Assembly: GCA_905479665.1 (NCBI GenBank) | Contig: CAJQNM010000618.1 | Span: 1 to 11,200, forward strand | DNA: 11,200 bases | Direction: 5' to 3' | Source of the DNA: an uncultured Saprospiraceae bacterium | GTDB taxonomy: Bacteria > Bacteroidota > Bacteroidia > Chitinophagales > Saprospiraceae | Shown: in pieces, positions 1-7,864 of the stretch | Numbering within the stretch: position 1 is the stretch's first letter | Layout: each line of letters begins with the position of its first letter | Notes under the pieces: generated by a model | The model's database searches: none | Told to the model about the DNA's origin: nothing | What the model saw: the letters and a program-made list of their open reading frames with translations, nothing else | Program-made: the position numbers and the translations under genes

Positions 1-1831
1 TCCAGCGATCGATACTTTTCATTTCTGGTCCGCCGCCGCGGTCGCTGCTGCCTCCAGCCAGATAGATTTTGCCCTGGTATAGGATGGCTTGTGTACCATG
101 ACGACCTTGCAGCATAGGATGCAATTGTGACCAAGTACCTGTGGAGATATTGAGTGCTTCCACCTCGCTGTGTGCAGGAATTTGGGTGCCACTTTCGCCG
201 CCCATCAAGATCACCTGGCCTTCATGTACGACCACCGTGGTGCCAGCACGTAAGGTGGGTAAATTGGCACTGCTGGGTAGGGTGGTCCATGTCCCGGCGA
301 TAAAGTCAAAAACATCTATCTCCGGTATGGTCTGGTCCATCACGTGTTGGGTTTTTGCGGAAGTGTTTCGGCCACCAGCAGCGTACAATTTGTTTCCAAC
401 GATAGCCGATTGAAAATGATCGCGGGTATGCGGGGCATCCGGCATTGATTTCCACTCCTTGGTACTGGGGTCGAATTCGTCAAACCAAGTCGTGTGGCCC
501 GTGTAGTGTCCTTCTTCATTCCCACAGAGAAGGTAAAATTTGTCATTGTATATAGAGACTCCTGCGGCTCCACGATGTCGACCATCAGGCTGTTTTCCGC
601 CTACCCGCCAACTGTCATTTGCAGGATTGTAGACATAAAGAAAGGGCATGGGTTCTTCCTTGGGATAAGGGCCGGTGAATCCGCCAATGACCCAAATTTC
701 ATCTTGATATGCGATGGCTTGAAAATGGTGCATCTCAAGTGGAGTGGGGGCGCCCTCCGACCACGTCTTGGTAAGAGGATCGAAGATGTCTACTTTGTCA
801 GTATTGCGACCTCCCAAAGCATAGAATTTGCCATCCACTTCCACAAAAGCAGATTCATGCCGGTAGGTGGCACAGCCGGTAGTGAGTAACCGTTGCCAGG
901 GGCCCTTTGTCCATTTTTGCTGAAATTTTTGAGCTCTCCAATTGAGCACTTCTGTCACGTACAACTCTTCTTGAGGCCCAGCTGCGATGCCATGGGCGGC
1001 CCGCAATTGCCCGTCCTTGCCACCAGGTCCTGCTTCATGCTTACCCAAGATATTGCCTTGGGCATCTAGCTTGTAGATCACTTCCGCATCGCCATCAACC
1101 AGATAAAGGTTTCCCTCTGGGCTAGTTGCCAGACCCCATGGAATACCTACATTGGTCCAAGCTTCGAGAAATTTGCCTTCCCGATCAAATACCTGAACAC
1201 GCTTGTTGTAGCGATCTGCGACGAATACTCGATTGCGGATCACCACAATATTATGCGGATTATTAAAATTGCCCTCTTCACTTCCGAGCTCTCCCCAGGT
1301 TCTGATTAATTCGCCTGCAGCATTTAATTGTACTACTCGGTGGTTCCCGTATCCATCAGCTACGTAAATGTCTCCATTGCTGCCAAAGGCAACATCTGCG
1401 GGTTTAAAAAACAGTGGCATTTTTCGTGCGTCATCGTACAGACCGCTGGTGTTCCGCTGGCCCATCACCATCAGGAGTCGGCCCTCTGGACTGAGCTTCA
1501 AGACGGTGTGATGCTCGAGATCGGTGGTCCAAATGTTGTCATCTCGATCGATGCGCAAGCCGTGGGGGTCGACAAAGAGTCCTTCTCCAAAACTGCGCAC
1601 AAAGTCACCGTCCGTACTAAATTCGAGCAACTTTCGATGTCCCTTGTTAAATACAAAGACGTGCCCTTTTGAATTTACTGCAATTCCGGTAGGCTGGATA
1701 AAATTACCATCCCCTGGCACCTTGAAAAAGTGGGGCACAATCTCCAGTGTGAAGTCTGGAGTCGCTTGCTGAGCCTGAGTAGATCTGCAGCAGGTGAGTA
1801 GGATGAGGGCACAAAAGAGAGATCGCATCAT
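1..1831 (-). CDS. Secreted PAL-like NHL propeller fused to Kelch propeller (3' end cut by window edge)
   Basis: The reading frame is open from two adjacent in-frame ATGs (1831 and 1828) to the left edge, at least 610 residues, with no internal stop; the C-terminus is missing. Residues 1-20 look like a signal peptide (basic start, hydrophobic core, TQA before QQ), so export is expected; LLTC is a poor lipobox. Residues about 30-310 form an NHL propeller resembling the lyase domain of peptidylglycine alpha-amidating monooxygenase (PAL). The His residues that bind zinc in rat PAL appear to match H90 (DPHG), H193 (NPHN) and H280 (AAHG); the catalytic Tyr and Arg match Y161 (DGYGN) and R207 (ADRYN), with similar spacing. 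Residues about 325-610 hold about six Kelch blades (ALGG, VIGG, LLCG, AAGG, LMGG, LAGG). No monooxygenase partner is in the window, so activity is unproven; a binding role is the alternative. It diverges from the acetyltransferase gene. Confidence 0.88.
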   Translation of the reverse strand, partial: MMRSLFCALILLTCCRSTQAQQATPDFTLEIVPHFFKVPGDGNFIQPTGIAVNSKGHVFVFNKGHRKLLEFSTDGDFVRSFGEGLFVDPHGLRIDRDDNIWTTDLEHHTVLKLSPEGRLLMVMGQRNTSGLYDDARKMPLFFKPADVAFGSNGDIYVADGYGNHRVVQLNAAGELIRTWGELGSEEGNFNNPHNIVVIRNRVFVADRYNKRVQVFDREGKFLEAWTNVGIPWGLATSPEGNLYLVDGDAEVIYKLDAQGNILGKHEAGPGGKDGQLRAAHGIAAGPQEELYVTEVLNWRAQKFQQKWTKGPWQRLLTTGCATYRHESAFVEVDGKFYALGGRNTDKVDIFDPLTKTWSEGAPTPLEMHHFQAIAYQDEIWVIGGFTGPYPKEEPMPFLYVYNPANDSWRVGGKQPDGRHRGAAGVSIYNDKFYLLCGNEEGHYTGHTTWFDEFDPSTKEWKSMPDAPHTRDHFQSAIVGNKLYAAGGRNTSAKTQHVMDQTIPEIDVFDFIAGTWTTLPSSANLPTLRAGTTVVVHEGQVILMGGESGTQIPAHSEVEALNISTGTWSQLHPMLQGRHGTQAILYQGKIYLAGGSSDRGGGPEMKSIDRW

Positions 1832-1919
1832 AACGTAAAAGCGTTTGAGGAAAGGTAGAGATTTAATCTGGGACTGGATCACTTTCGATAAGTTGTATTA
1901 TTGCTGGAAATGGCGGCGA

Positions 1920-2492
1920 ATGACTGAAAGAGAGAAAATGCTGAAGGGTGAGCTGTACAATACGCGCGATCCCGAATTGCTAGGCATGTATCACCGAGCT
2001 AGAAAGCTTCTGAAAGAATATAATAATCTTGATTCCAACTGCATCGAAGAGAAAACTAATATTCTGTCGGAACTCTTAGCGAGCCATGGGGCAGGGGTTT
2101 GGATTGAAGCACCTTTCTACTGTGACTATGGAAGCAATATTTCGATTGGGCACAATACATTCATAAATACAAATTGCATGTTTTTGGATAACAATATGAT
2201 ATCCATCGGTTGCAATGGATTAATTGCACCGTATGTACAAATTTATACTGCATCTCATCCCTTACGCGCTTCAGAGAGAATTCTTGGCGAGGGTGTAAAT
2301 GCGCGCTATGTGACCTCATCCAAGCCGGTGTATATCGGGGACAACGTTTGGATCGGAGGGAATTCGGTGATTTTCCCTGGGGTGAGGATCGGTGATGGAG
2401 TAACGATTGGCGCAGGCAGCATAGTCACTAAAAATATTCCGGACAATGTGCTGGCGTACGGAAATCCATGTGAAGTGATTAAGCAAATTTGA
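1920..2492 (+). CDS. Hexapeptide-repeat sugar O-acetyltransferase (maltose/galactoside acetyltransferase family)
   Basis: A 190-residue protein that should transfer acetyl from acetyl-CoA to a hydroxyl of a sugar or glycoside in the cytoplasm. The start MTEREKMLKGELYNTRDPEL is typical of the Maa/LacA/NodL family N-terminus (Mac domain, about residues 4-55), which is why I take the ATG at 1920 rather than an in-frame TTG at 1845. Residues about 65-185 form a left-handed beta helix with hexapeptide turns (ISIGHN, ISIGCN, VYIGDNVWIGGNSV, VRIGDGVTIGAGS). H113 in TASHPL matches the family's catalytic His. The C-terminal YGNPCEVIK is the usual end of the family. The loop after H113 (about residues 116-135) seems a few residues longer than in close family members. 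It is divergent from the PAL/Kelch gene with an 88-bp shared upstream region. The acceptor sugar cannot be told. Confidence 0.92.
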   Translation: MTEREKMLKGELYNTRDPELLGMYHRARKLLKEYNNLDSNCIEEKTNILSELLASHGAGVWIEAPFYCDYGSNISIGHNTFINTNCMFLDNNMISIGCNGLIAPYVQIYTASHPLRASERILGEGVNARYVTSSKPVYIGDNVWIGGNSVIFPGVRIGDGVTIGAGSIVTKNIPDNVLAYGNPCEVIKQI

Positions 2493-2581
2493 GCGACATC
2501 TCTACGCTTAGGGACCAGTACAGAATAACTTCCCTATTTACACTGGTTCTTTTGAATTTATACTTTGTTATAAAAAATTCA

Positions 2582-2606
2582 CATAGTCCCACTATGCTTA
2601 TTTTTT
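2582..2606 (+). terminator. Possible weak intrinsic terminator after the acetyltransferase gene
   Basis: CATAGT (2582-2587) and ACTATG (2591-2596) form a perfect 6-bp stem around a CCC loop, followed by CTTA and six Ts (2601-2606). The stem is short and A/T-rich, so efficiency is doubtful. An A-run on its other side means it could also act on minus-strand transcripts. It lies about 90 bp after the acetyltransferase stop. Confidence 0.35.
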
Positions 2607-2681
2607 ATGCCTTGTCTAAATTAAAAATAACGTCGTCTAAATCAGAGAAACATTCCGTACAAGCTCAATGGTTACATCGCT

Positions 2682-2795
2682 ATGCTGACTGGCTATTGGC
2701 CAAAAATAGTGCTTGCGAGCATAGTGCAGATAGGCATAGCATTAAGAGTTGTCCACGATGAAGGAATCGAGTTAGGTCGGATAAGTGACGCTTAA
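2682..2795 (+). CDS. Doubtful small ORF, 37 residues with one hydrophobic segment
   Basis: An ATG at 2682 opens a 37-codon frame ending in TAA at 2793-2795; the same frame is open back to a TAA at 2628. Its product begins MLTGYWPKIVLASIVQIGIA, which would make one membrane-spanning segment, followed by a charged tail (HDEGIELGR). I recognise no family. It ends 34 bp before the oxidoreductase start. It could be a small membrane protein, the remnant of a longer decayed gene, or chance; composition similar to the coding neighbours is the only support beyond the hydrophobic pattern. Confidence 0.2.
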   Translation: MLTGYWPKIVLASIVQIGIALRVVHDEGIELGRISDA

Positions 2796-2829
2796 TTTTT
2801 TCAGTACATTCGGGGTAAAGCAAAATACT

Positions 2830-3897
2830 ATGGCCTTACGTGTACTGGTTGCGGGATGTGGAAATATGGGTACCTCTCATGCTCGAGCATATCATCAACT
2901 CTCTGAGTTTGAGCTTGTGGGACTGGTGAGTCGAGGTCCTGAGAGTCGCAACCGTTTGTCGGAAGAATTGGGTGGTGTACCCACCTTTGGAGATTTTTCG
3001 GAAGCCCTGGCAGCAACCCAACCCGATGTTGTATCCATCAACACCTATCCTGAGACACACTCCGACTACGCACGCCAGTCGCTGGAAGCCAACTGCCATA
3101 TCTTTTTGGAAAAACCTTTGGCAAATACCGTTGCTGAAGCTCAGGAAATTGTGGATCTGGCACTGGCAAAAAACCGCAAAGTAGTGATCGGCTATATCCT
3201 TAGAGTTCATCCCACATGGACGTTCTTTATTGAGCAGGCACAGCAACTGGGAAAGCCTCTCGTGATGCGAATGAATTTGAATCAGCAGAGCTCGGGCTCT
3301 ATGTGGAAGACACATAAGGCACTGATGCAAACCATGTCACCCATCGTAGATTGTGGAGTGCACTATGTTGATGTCATGTGTCTCATGACCAAGGCAAACC
3401 CGATCAGGGTATCAGCCATAGGAGCTAGGCTCAGTGATGAGTTGGTAGAAGGCATGTACAATTATGGTCAACTACAGGTCACCTTTGATGACGGTTCGGT
3501 GGGCTGGTATGAGGCAGGATGGGGCCCTATGATGTCTGAAACCGCCTATTTTATTAAGGACGTGATTGGTCCGAAAGGGTGCGTAAGCATAGTAGACGAA
3601 TCTGGTGAGCGCCTGGAAGCTTCAGACGATGTAGAGAGTCACACAAAATCTGGGGGTGTCAAAGTACATCTCGCCGAGAGGGATGCCAATGGAGCGTTTT
3701 CGAAGAAAGATGTTTGGACCAGCATGGACGATGAGCCCGATCATGATGCCCTTTGTTTATTAGAACAAAAAGTGCTGCTTGATGCCATTCAGAATGATAG
3801 GGATCTTAGTCAGCACATGCATGATGCTGTAAATAGTCTGCGCATTGTTTTGGCCGCTGATGAGTCCTTCAAAACCGGAAAAACAATCGAACTCTAA
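2830..3897 (+). CDS. Gfo/Idh/MocA-family NAD(P)-dependent oxidoreductase
   Basis: A 355-residue cytoplasmic dehydrogenase of the glucose-fructose oxidoreductase/inositol dehydrogenase family, which usually oxidises or reduces a hydroxyl of a sugar, inositol or related compound with NAD(P). The N-terminal Rossmann fold shows VAGCGNMG at residues 7-14 (GxGxxG) and ends with the family EKP motif (E94-K95-P96), whose Lys is normally catalytic. DCGVHYVD (D174, H178, D181) fits the substrate-site Asp/His motif of the C-terminal alpha/beta domain. The ATG at 2830 directly precedes the first beta strand (ALRVLVAG); a GTG at 2785 in the same frame would add 15 residues before the fold and is less likely. 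Only 14 bp separate its stop from the sensor-kinase start, so the two are probably co-transcribed. The substrate is unknown; paralogues in this family differ widely. Confidence 0.93.
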   Translation: MALRVLVAGCGNMGTSHARAYHQLSEFELVGLVSRGPESRNRLSEELGGVPTFGDFSEALAATQPDVVSINTYPETHSDYARQSLEANCHIFLEKPLANTVAEAQEIVDLALAKNRKVVIGYILRVHPTWTFFIEQAQQLGKPLVMRMNLNQQSSGSMWKTHKALMQTMSPIVDCGVHYVDVMCLMTKANPIRVSAIGARLSDELVEGMYNYGQLQVTFDDGSVGWYEAGWGPMMSETAYFIKDVIGPKGCVSIVDESGERLEASDDVESHTKSGGVKVHLAERDANGAFSKKDVWTSMDDEPDHDALCLLEQKVLLDAIQNDRDLSQHMHDAVNSLRIVLAADESFKTGKTIEL

Positions 3898-3911
3898 ACT
3901 ACATCATCAAA

Positions 3912-6821
3912 ATGCATGCGAAATGGGGACGATGGATATGCCTCCTTCTCCTGTACTCGATCACTATCGGTCAAGCCCAAAATCCGCATCCGAATTTTCG
4001 CAATTTTACAACTGAACATGGCCTCCCCAGCCCGGAGGTCCATGAGATATTTCAAGACAAGACAGGCTACATCTGGTTTGGGACAGACAGTGGAGTATCT
4101 CGCTACGATGGGTATGAATTTAAATCCTTTTCAGCAGAATCTGGCTTGACCAGTCCAGTAGTGCTGAAGATTCTTCAGGACAAAAAAGGCCGGCTCTGGT
4201 TTGGAACACTTACGGGGGAGGCATTTATTTTTGACAATGATCGCATCGCCCCGTATGAATATAATTCGGTGCTTTCAGAATACCGCTTCAGATTTTCAGA
4301 TGCACTACTCGGCGATGTGAGTGACGGTACTGCTTATTTCATATTGCAAGGAGCAGGCCTCCTTGTCATCGACTCTCTAGGCAATCACAGCCTCAAGGAG
4401 TTTGCAAAAGATACGAGACTTGGAGTGTGGGAATTGGCAAACTCGACACAGCTGGCACTCAACTATACCAAAGGCGAAAATGTCCAGGAATACTATATTG
4501 TCTACGAAAATGCAAGAGGAGAAGAGTTCAAAATTAAATCATCCAAACAGTTGCATTGGAATCTGGCAGCTAAGACTGAAGATGGCTCAACATTTATTTT
4601 TGGAAGTGACACTGGGTACAAAATTACACCCCCTAAAAACATAGTCACGCAATTTGATTTCGCTCATTCGGTATCAGCATTAAAGGAATGGCAAGGAGAC
4701 CTGTGGTTATCTCATTTTTCAAAACCGTATGGCCTAAAAAAGTATGATGCAGAATTCCCTGCCTCTACCTATCCAAGCCTCACCTACCTTGAAGCGCATC
4801 CAGTAACCGACTTCACATTTCTCAATACTGGAGAACTTTGGATCAGTAGTTTAGACCAGGGCGTTTTTTATTCAAGCAATGCCGACACAAAGGTATACAG
4901 CCAAAAGTCAGGTTTACCGGCCAATGCAGTGACCAGTGTAAGCTTTGTCGACTCTAGCAATCTGGTGGTCGGTTTTGCCACTGGCCAAATATGCCTAGTA
5001 AATACCGACAATAATTCAGTACGTGATCTAAAAAAGCCGATCAGACGAAATCGGGAAGAATATGTTTACGACGTTGCCTATGCGGCTATGCATGACCAGA
5101 TATTATCTGGAGAGTGGTATTATAAAGGTGACGAATGGCACAATTGGGGAGCCAATTATCTGGCAAAAAAGATCGAAATATCACCCGATGGGCGACGAGC
5201 CTATGGTTCTACAGCTCGCGGGTTCAGCGTGCTCGACTTGGGCCGGCAAGAATTGCAATTCTCGTCAACATCAGTGATACCACGTTTCAGAAACTACGCC
5301 GTCAAAGAAATCGAGGATCAACTTTGGATCGGAAATAATTATGGCATTTTTAAATTTAATGGCGATACGCTCGAGCACCCCGGCATCAATCATCCTGCAT
5401 TTCATAGCCGGGTAGAAGATATCGATGCACTCCCTCAAGGAGGGATCGTTTTTGGCACCAAAGGACACGGCGTGGTTATCTGGACGCAAGATACTTTTCA
5501 CCAAGTGACCAAAGCGCTGGGTTTACCTTCTGACATGATTGAAGATGTGCACGTAGGTGAAAAGGGCAAAATTTGGGTAGCAACACTAAATGGTCTGGGT
5601 GAAATTGATTTTGAGTCAGACACAATTGCAAAAATTAGTGCCTTCTCTATGGATCATGGATTGCCCTCAAATGAGATTTATCAAATTAGATCTTACGGCC
5701 ACCAGCCATGGCTTTGCACCAAAGGAGGGCTGGTAAAATGGGTGAGCCCTTCAGAATCTAAAGAAACCACCAAGCCCTTTTTTACTGATATCACCGTGAA
5801 TGGGAAAAAAGTCGTCTCGGACGAGCTGACACTTTCTCATTCGCAAAACGATCTCACATTCAACTACATCGCCCTAAATTTTAAGCAGAACGGGAAAATA
5901 CCCTATCGCTACCAGATCCAATCTGATGCCACATGGACCCATACACAAAACCGCTCCATAAATTTTTCAAATCTGGCTCCCGGAGCCTACGACTTTGCTG
6001 TACAAGCGCAAAATGAAGATGGCTACTGGAGTGAATCCTGTTTGATGGCCATTAAAATAAAACCTGCCTGGTACCTCTCGAAGGGAGCAATTGCGACGTG
6101 GTTTTTACTTTTTGGCCTGGCCGGATATCTTTTGTACAAGAGTAGAGTCCTTGCGCTAAAAAGAAAAGACAAGATTGCCAAGGAGATACTTGCTTTGCAG
6201 CAATCTGCCCTTCAGGCACAAATGAATCCTCATTTTATCTTCAACTGCCTAAACTCTATCCAAAGTCTGATCAATCAGGATGACAAAGAGCGTGCAAACC
6301 TGTACATGGCCAAATTTGCCAAATTGGCACGAGAATGCCTCATTGCATCTACCAGCCAGACCGTTCCACTTAGTCAGGACGTGAGCCTCCTCACAAATTA
6401 CTTGGATCTCGAAAAGCTTCGGTATAAGGATAGCTTTAGCTACGATCTAGAGATGGACCAAGAAATTGAAACAGATTTATGTGAAGTGGCGCCTATGCTG
6501 GTTCAGCCTTTTGTGGAAAATGCAATCATTCATGGATTCAAGAGCTTAGGAGACGAAACAGGTCATATTGCTATTTCCTACAAAATGAAAGATCACAACT
6601 CGATCGAGGTCACCATTTGTGACAATGGAGTCGGATACTCAATTGGTAAATTAAGATCAAATAATGGCCCGGACCATAAATCACTGGGCACGAGTATTAC
6701 CAAGCGTCGGCTGCAAATACTTGGCTCCGGAAACGACACCGACGTCGCCATAGGAGACCTAAAGAATGTCAACGGGGAAGTCTCGGGAACTGAAGTGCGG
6801 CTAAGGATTCACGTGGATTAA
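3912..6821 (+). CDS. Propeller-type sensor histidine kinase (Reg_prop/Y_Y_Y, LytS-like core)
   Basis: A 969-residue inner-membrane sensor of a two-component system. Residues 1-22 are a signal peptide (LLLLYSITIGQA). A large periplasmic region of Reg_prop-type beta-propeller blades follows, about residues 28-620, clear in HEIFQDKTGYIWFGTDSGV and KILQDKKGRLWFGT, with weaker blades later (LWIGNNYGI, IWVATLNGL). A Y_Y_Y domain lies at about 645-715 (IPYRYQI, LAPGAYDF). One membrane helix spans about 725-742, then a coiled linker, then the LytS-type phosphoacceptor motif with His774 in MNPHFIFNCLNSI. The ATPase domain has the N box FVENAIIHG (N870) and DNGVG (904-908). Unlike hybrid two-component systems of Bacteroides it has no fused receiver or AraC domain; the separate LytTR regulator downstream is the likely partner. 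By family it would sense an extracytoplasmic ligand, often a glycan product; the ligand here is unknown. It follows the oxidoreductase gene by 14 bp. Confidence 0.95.
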   Translation: MHAKWGRWICLLLLYSITIGQAQNPHPNFRNFTTEHGLPSPEVHEIFQDKTGYIWFGTDSGVSRYDGYEFKSFSAESGLTSPVVLKILQDKKGRLWFGTLTGEAFIFDNDRIAPYEYNSVLSEYRFRFSDALLGDVSDGTAYFILQGAGLLVIDSLGNHSLKEFAKDTRLGVWELANSTQLALNYTKGENVQEYYIVYENARGEEFKIKSSKQLHWNLAAKTEDGSTFIFGSDTGYKITPPKNIVTQFDFAHSVSALKEWQGDLWLSHFSKPYGLKKYDAEFPASTYPSLTYLEAHPVTDFTFLNTGELWISSLDQGVFYSSNADTKVYSQKSGLPANAVTSVSFVDSSNLVVGFATGQICLVNTDNNSVRDLKKPIRRNREEYVYDVAYAAMHDQILSGEWYYKGDEWHNWGANYLAKKIEISPDGRRAYGSTARGFSVLDLGRQELQFSSTSVIPRFRNYAVKEIEDQLWIGNNYGIFKFNGDTLEHPGINHPAFHSRVEDIDALPQGGIVFGTKGHGVVIWTQDTFHQVTKALGLPSDMIEDVHVGEKGKIWVATLNGLGEIDFESDTIAKISAFSMDHGLPSNEIYQIRSYGHQPWLCTKGGLVKWVSPSESKETTKPFFTDITVNGKKVVSDELTLSHSQNDLTFNYIALNFKQNGKIPYRYQIQSDATWTHTQNRSINFSNLAPGAYDFAVQAQNEDGYWSESCLMAIKIKPAWYLSKGAIATWFLLFGLAGYLLYKSRVLALKRKDKIAKEILALQQSALQAQMNPHFIFNCLNSIQSLINQDDKERANLYMAKFAKLARECLIASTSQTVPLSQDVSLLTNYLDLEKLRYKDSFSYDLEMDQEIETDLCEVAPMLVQPFVENAIIHGFKSLGDETGHIAISYKMKDHNSIEVTICDNGVGYSIGKLRSNNGPDHKSLGTSITKRRLQILGSGNDTDVAIGDLKNVNGEVSGTEVRLRIHVD

Positions 6822-6824
6822 AAC

Positions 6825-6860
6825 CAAGCCGCCCTTTGCAGGGCGACTTGAATTGTTTTG
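6825..6860 (+). terminator. Hairpin after the sensor kinase gene, likely intrinsic terminator
   Basis: Four bases after the kinase stop, CAAG-C-CGCCCT (6825-6835) pairs with AGGGCG-A-CTTG (6840-6850) around a TTGC loop: 10 pairs with one C/A mismatch. It is followed by AATTGTTTTG, a loose T-rich tail. The GC-rich stem right after the stop supports termination, at least partial; the interrupted T-tract makes read-through into the regulator gene possible. Confidence 0.6.
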
Positions 6861-7115
6861 AGTGTATGAAGATTGGGTCAAACGTGTTTATATAATCAGA
6901 CGTCCTGGTTACTTTGGTTTCTTAGAATTACAGTTAGGGGGTAAACGGCAATTCCAATGCTGCAATAACCGACATCTACAGGTCAATACCTAGAACCATT
7001 GAGCATCCGGCTGATCTATTGAATAAGTGGTCGATCTACCGAATATTTGGTTAGAATTTGAGATCTTCCTTCTCTGATTTTTAAACACACAAGAACAATA
7101 CAAGGGATAGACCGA
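6861..7115 (+). promoter_or_regulatory. Upstream region of the LytTR regulator gene
   Basis: With the kinase terminator, this fills the 294-bp gap between kinase and regulator. I see no gene in it. A loose match to the Bacteroidota promoter (TTTG, about 19 bp, TAnnTTTG) is TTTA at 6887-6890 and TTACTTTG at 6909-6916; it is imperfect and low in confidence. Direct repeats lie further down at 6974-7044. The length of the gap and the terminator suggest the regulator has its own promoter. Confidence 0.4.
7013..7044 (+). repeat. Direct repeats 20 bp apart, candidate LytTR binding site
   Basis: GATCTATTGAAT (7013-7024) and GATCTACCGAAT (7033-7044) match at 10 of 12 positions, with starts exactly 20 bp apart. 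Weaker copies keep the phase: ATCTACAG at 6974-6981 and AACCATTGAG at 6994-7003. LytTR regulators are known to bind pairs of short direct repeats about two helical turns apart. Position, 70-140 bp upstream of a LytTR gene, fits autoregulation. This is inference; the repeats are short. Confidence 0.4.
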
Positions 7116-7862
7116 GTGCTCAGATTTGCGATCATAGATGACGAGATAGATTCCCGAAGCAATCTTAGGCAACTTATTGCTGACTGCTGCCCCAGCGTAC
7201 AAATCGTTGGTGAAGCAGAAGGGGTCCAATCTGGTTACGCTTTGCTCAGTGACATCCAAGTAGATGCGATTTTTTTAGATATCCAAATGAAGGATGGAAC
7301 TGGTTTCGATCTACTGGCAAAATTTGAACGACCTGCTTTTTACGTCATTTTCGCTACGGGATTTAGCGACTTTGCGATTAAGGCCTTTGAATACAACGCC
7401 ATCGACTATCTCCTCAAGCCTGTCGAGATCGATCAGCTGCAACGAGTGATCGCAAAGGTAGATGAGATGGTGCAAGCGGAAGAAGTGCCTGACCAACATC
7501 TGAAGAGTCTCGCCAAGACCGTAGATGAAAATGATTTCAGTCAAATGGTGATCAGCACTGCGGAGGGAACCTACTTCGTTTCAGTGTCAGACATCCGATT
7601 TTTGAGAGCATATAAAAACTACACCACCTTCTTTATGAATGACGGGTCTGAAATCACTTGTGCCAAAACGCTCGGAACTTTCGTGCGCTTATTGCCTGAT
7701 CAAGATTTCGTGCGTGTACATCAATCATACTTGGTCCGATTTAAACTGATCAGACCTTTTCTACAAAATAAAGCCAGTGTGATCACCCTGGTCGATGGAG
7801 AACAGATTCCTCTTTCCAGGAGGAGGAGAGATATCTTAATTGACAAAATGAAGCAAAGGTAA
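7116..7862 (+). CDS. LytTR-family response regulator
   Basis: A 248-residue DNA-binding response regulator. The receiver domain (about residues 2-118) shows the acidic pair D8-D9, phosphoacceptor D55 in FLDIQMKDGTG, T81 in FATGFSDF and K101 in YLLKPVE, so all switch residues are present. The LytTR domain (about 147-246) has the family pattern FVSVSDIRFLRAYKNYTTFF, then FVRVHQSYLVRF and a basic end LSRRRRDIL. The start is GTG at 7116: the frame has a TGA at 7059 and no ATG before the first receiver strand (RFAIIDDE), so GTG is the only sensible start. It is the expected partner of the LytS-type kinase upstream, but a terminator-like hairpin and 294 bp separate them. Its stop is 2 bp from the stop of the convergent lipoprotein gene. 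Confidence 0.95.
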   Translation: MLRFAIIDDEIDSRSNLRQLIADCCPSVQIVGEAEGVQSGYALLSDIQVDAIFLDIQMKDGTGFDLLAKFERPAFYVIFATGFSDFAIKAFEYNAIDYLLKPVEIDQLQRVIAKVDEMVQAEEVPDQHLKSLAKTVDENDFSQMVISTAEGTYFVSVSDIRFLRAYKNYTTFFMNDGSEITCAKTLGTFVRLLPDQDFVRVHQSYLVRFKLIRPFLQNKASVITLVDGEQIPLSRRRRDILIDKMKQR

Positions 7863-7864
7863 GA

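Larger units (their letters stand above)
2493..2829. other. Intergenic region between acetyltransferase and oxidoreductase genes
   Basis: This 337-bp gap holds no gene I would call with confidence. Bases about 2520-2640 are strongly AT-rich and look non-coding, with a short hairpin plus T-run at 2582-2606. Bases about 2640-2795 return to a composition like the neighbouring genes and contain a 37-codon ORF with a hydrophobic stretch. The oxidoreductase promoter probably lies in the last 100 bp, but I see no clear Bacteroidota -33/-7 pair. Confidence 0.6.

Noticed and set aside
494..889. 131-codon plus-strand frame opposite the Kelch region
   Set aside because: It is the shadow of the minus-strand NHL-Kelch gene, whose frame is continuous and full of Kelch motifs.
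1845..1919. Upstream TTG start that would add 25 residues to the acetyltransferase
   Set aside because: The residues from the ATG at 1920 match the family N-terminus exactly where it normally begins; the added part (rich in Trp, Tyr and Lys) fits nothing and would run into the divergent gene's promoter region.
2489..2761. 90-codon frame starting with TTG and overlapping the acetyltransferase stop
   Set aside because: It crosses the AT-rich gap, has no recognisable domain, relies on a TTG start and conflicts with the more protein-like frame at 2628-2795.
2785..2829. GTG start that would extend the oxidoreductase by 15 residues
   Set aside because: The Rossmann first strand begins right after the ATG at 2830, where family members usually start.
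2836..3330. 164-codon minus-strand frame inside the oxidoreductase gene
   Set aside because: It is antisense to a clearly coding gene, is rich in Cys, His and Gln as antisense frames often are, and shows no domain.
6874..6897. TTGGGT and TATAAT as a sigma70-type promoter
   Set aside because: The spacer is only 12 bp, too short for that promoter class, and Bacteroidota use a different consensus.
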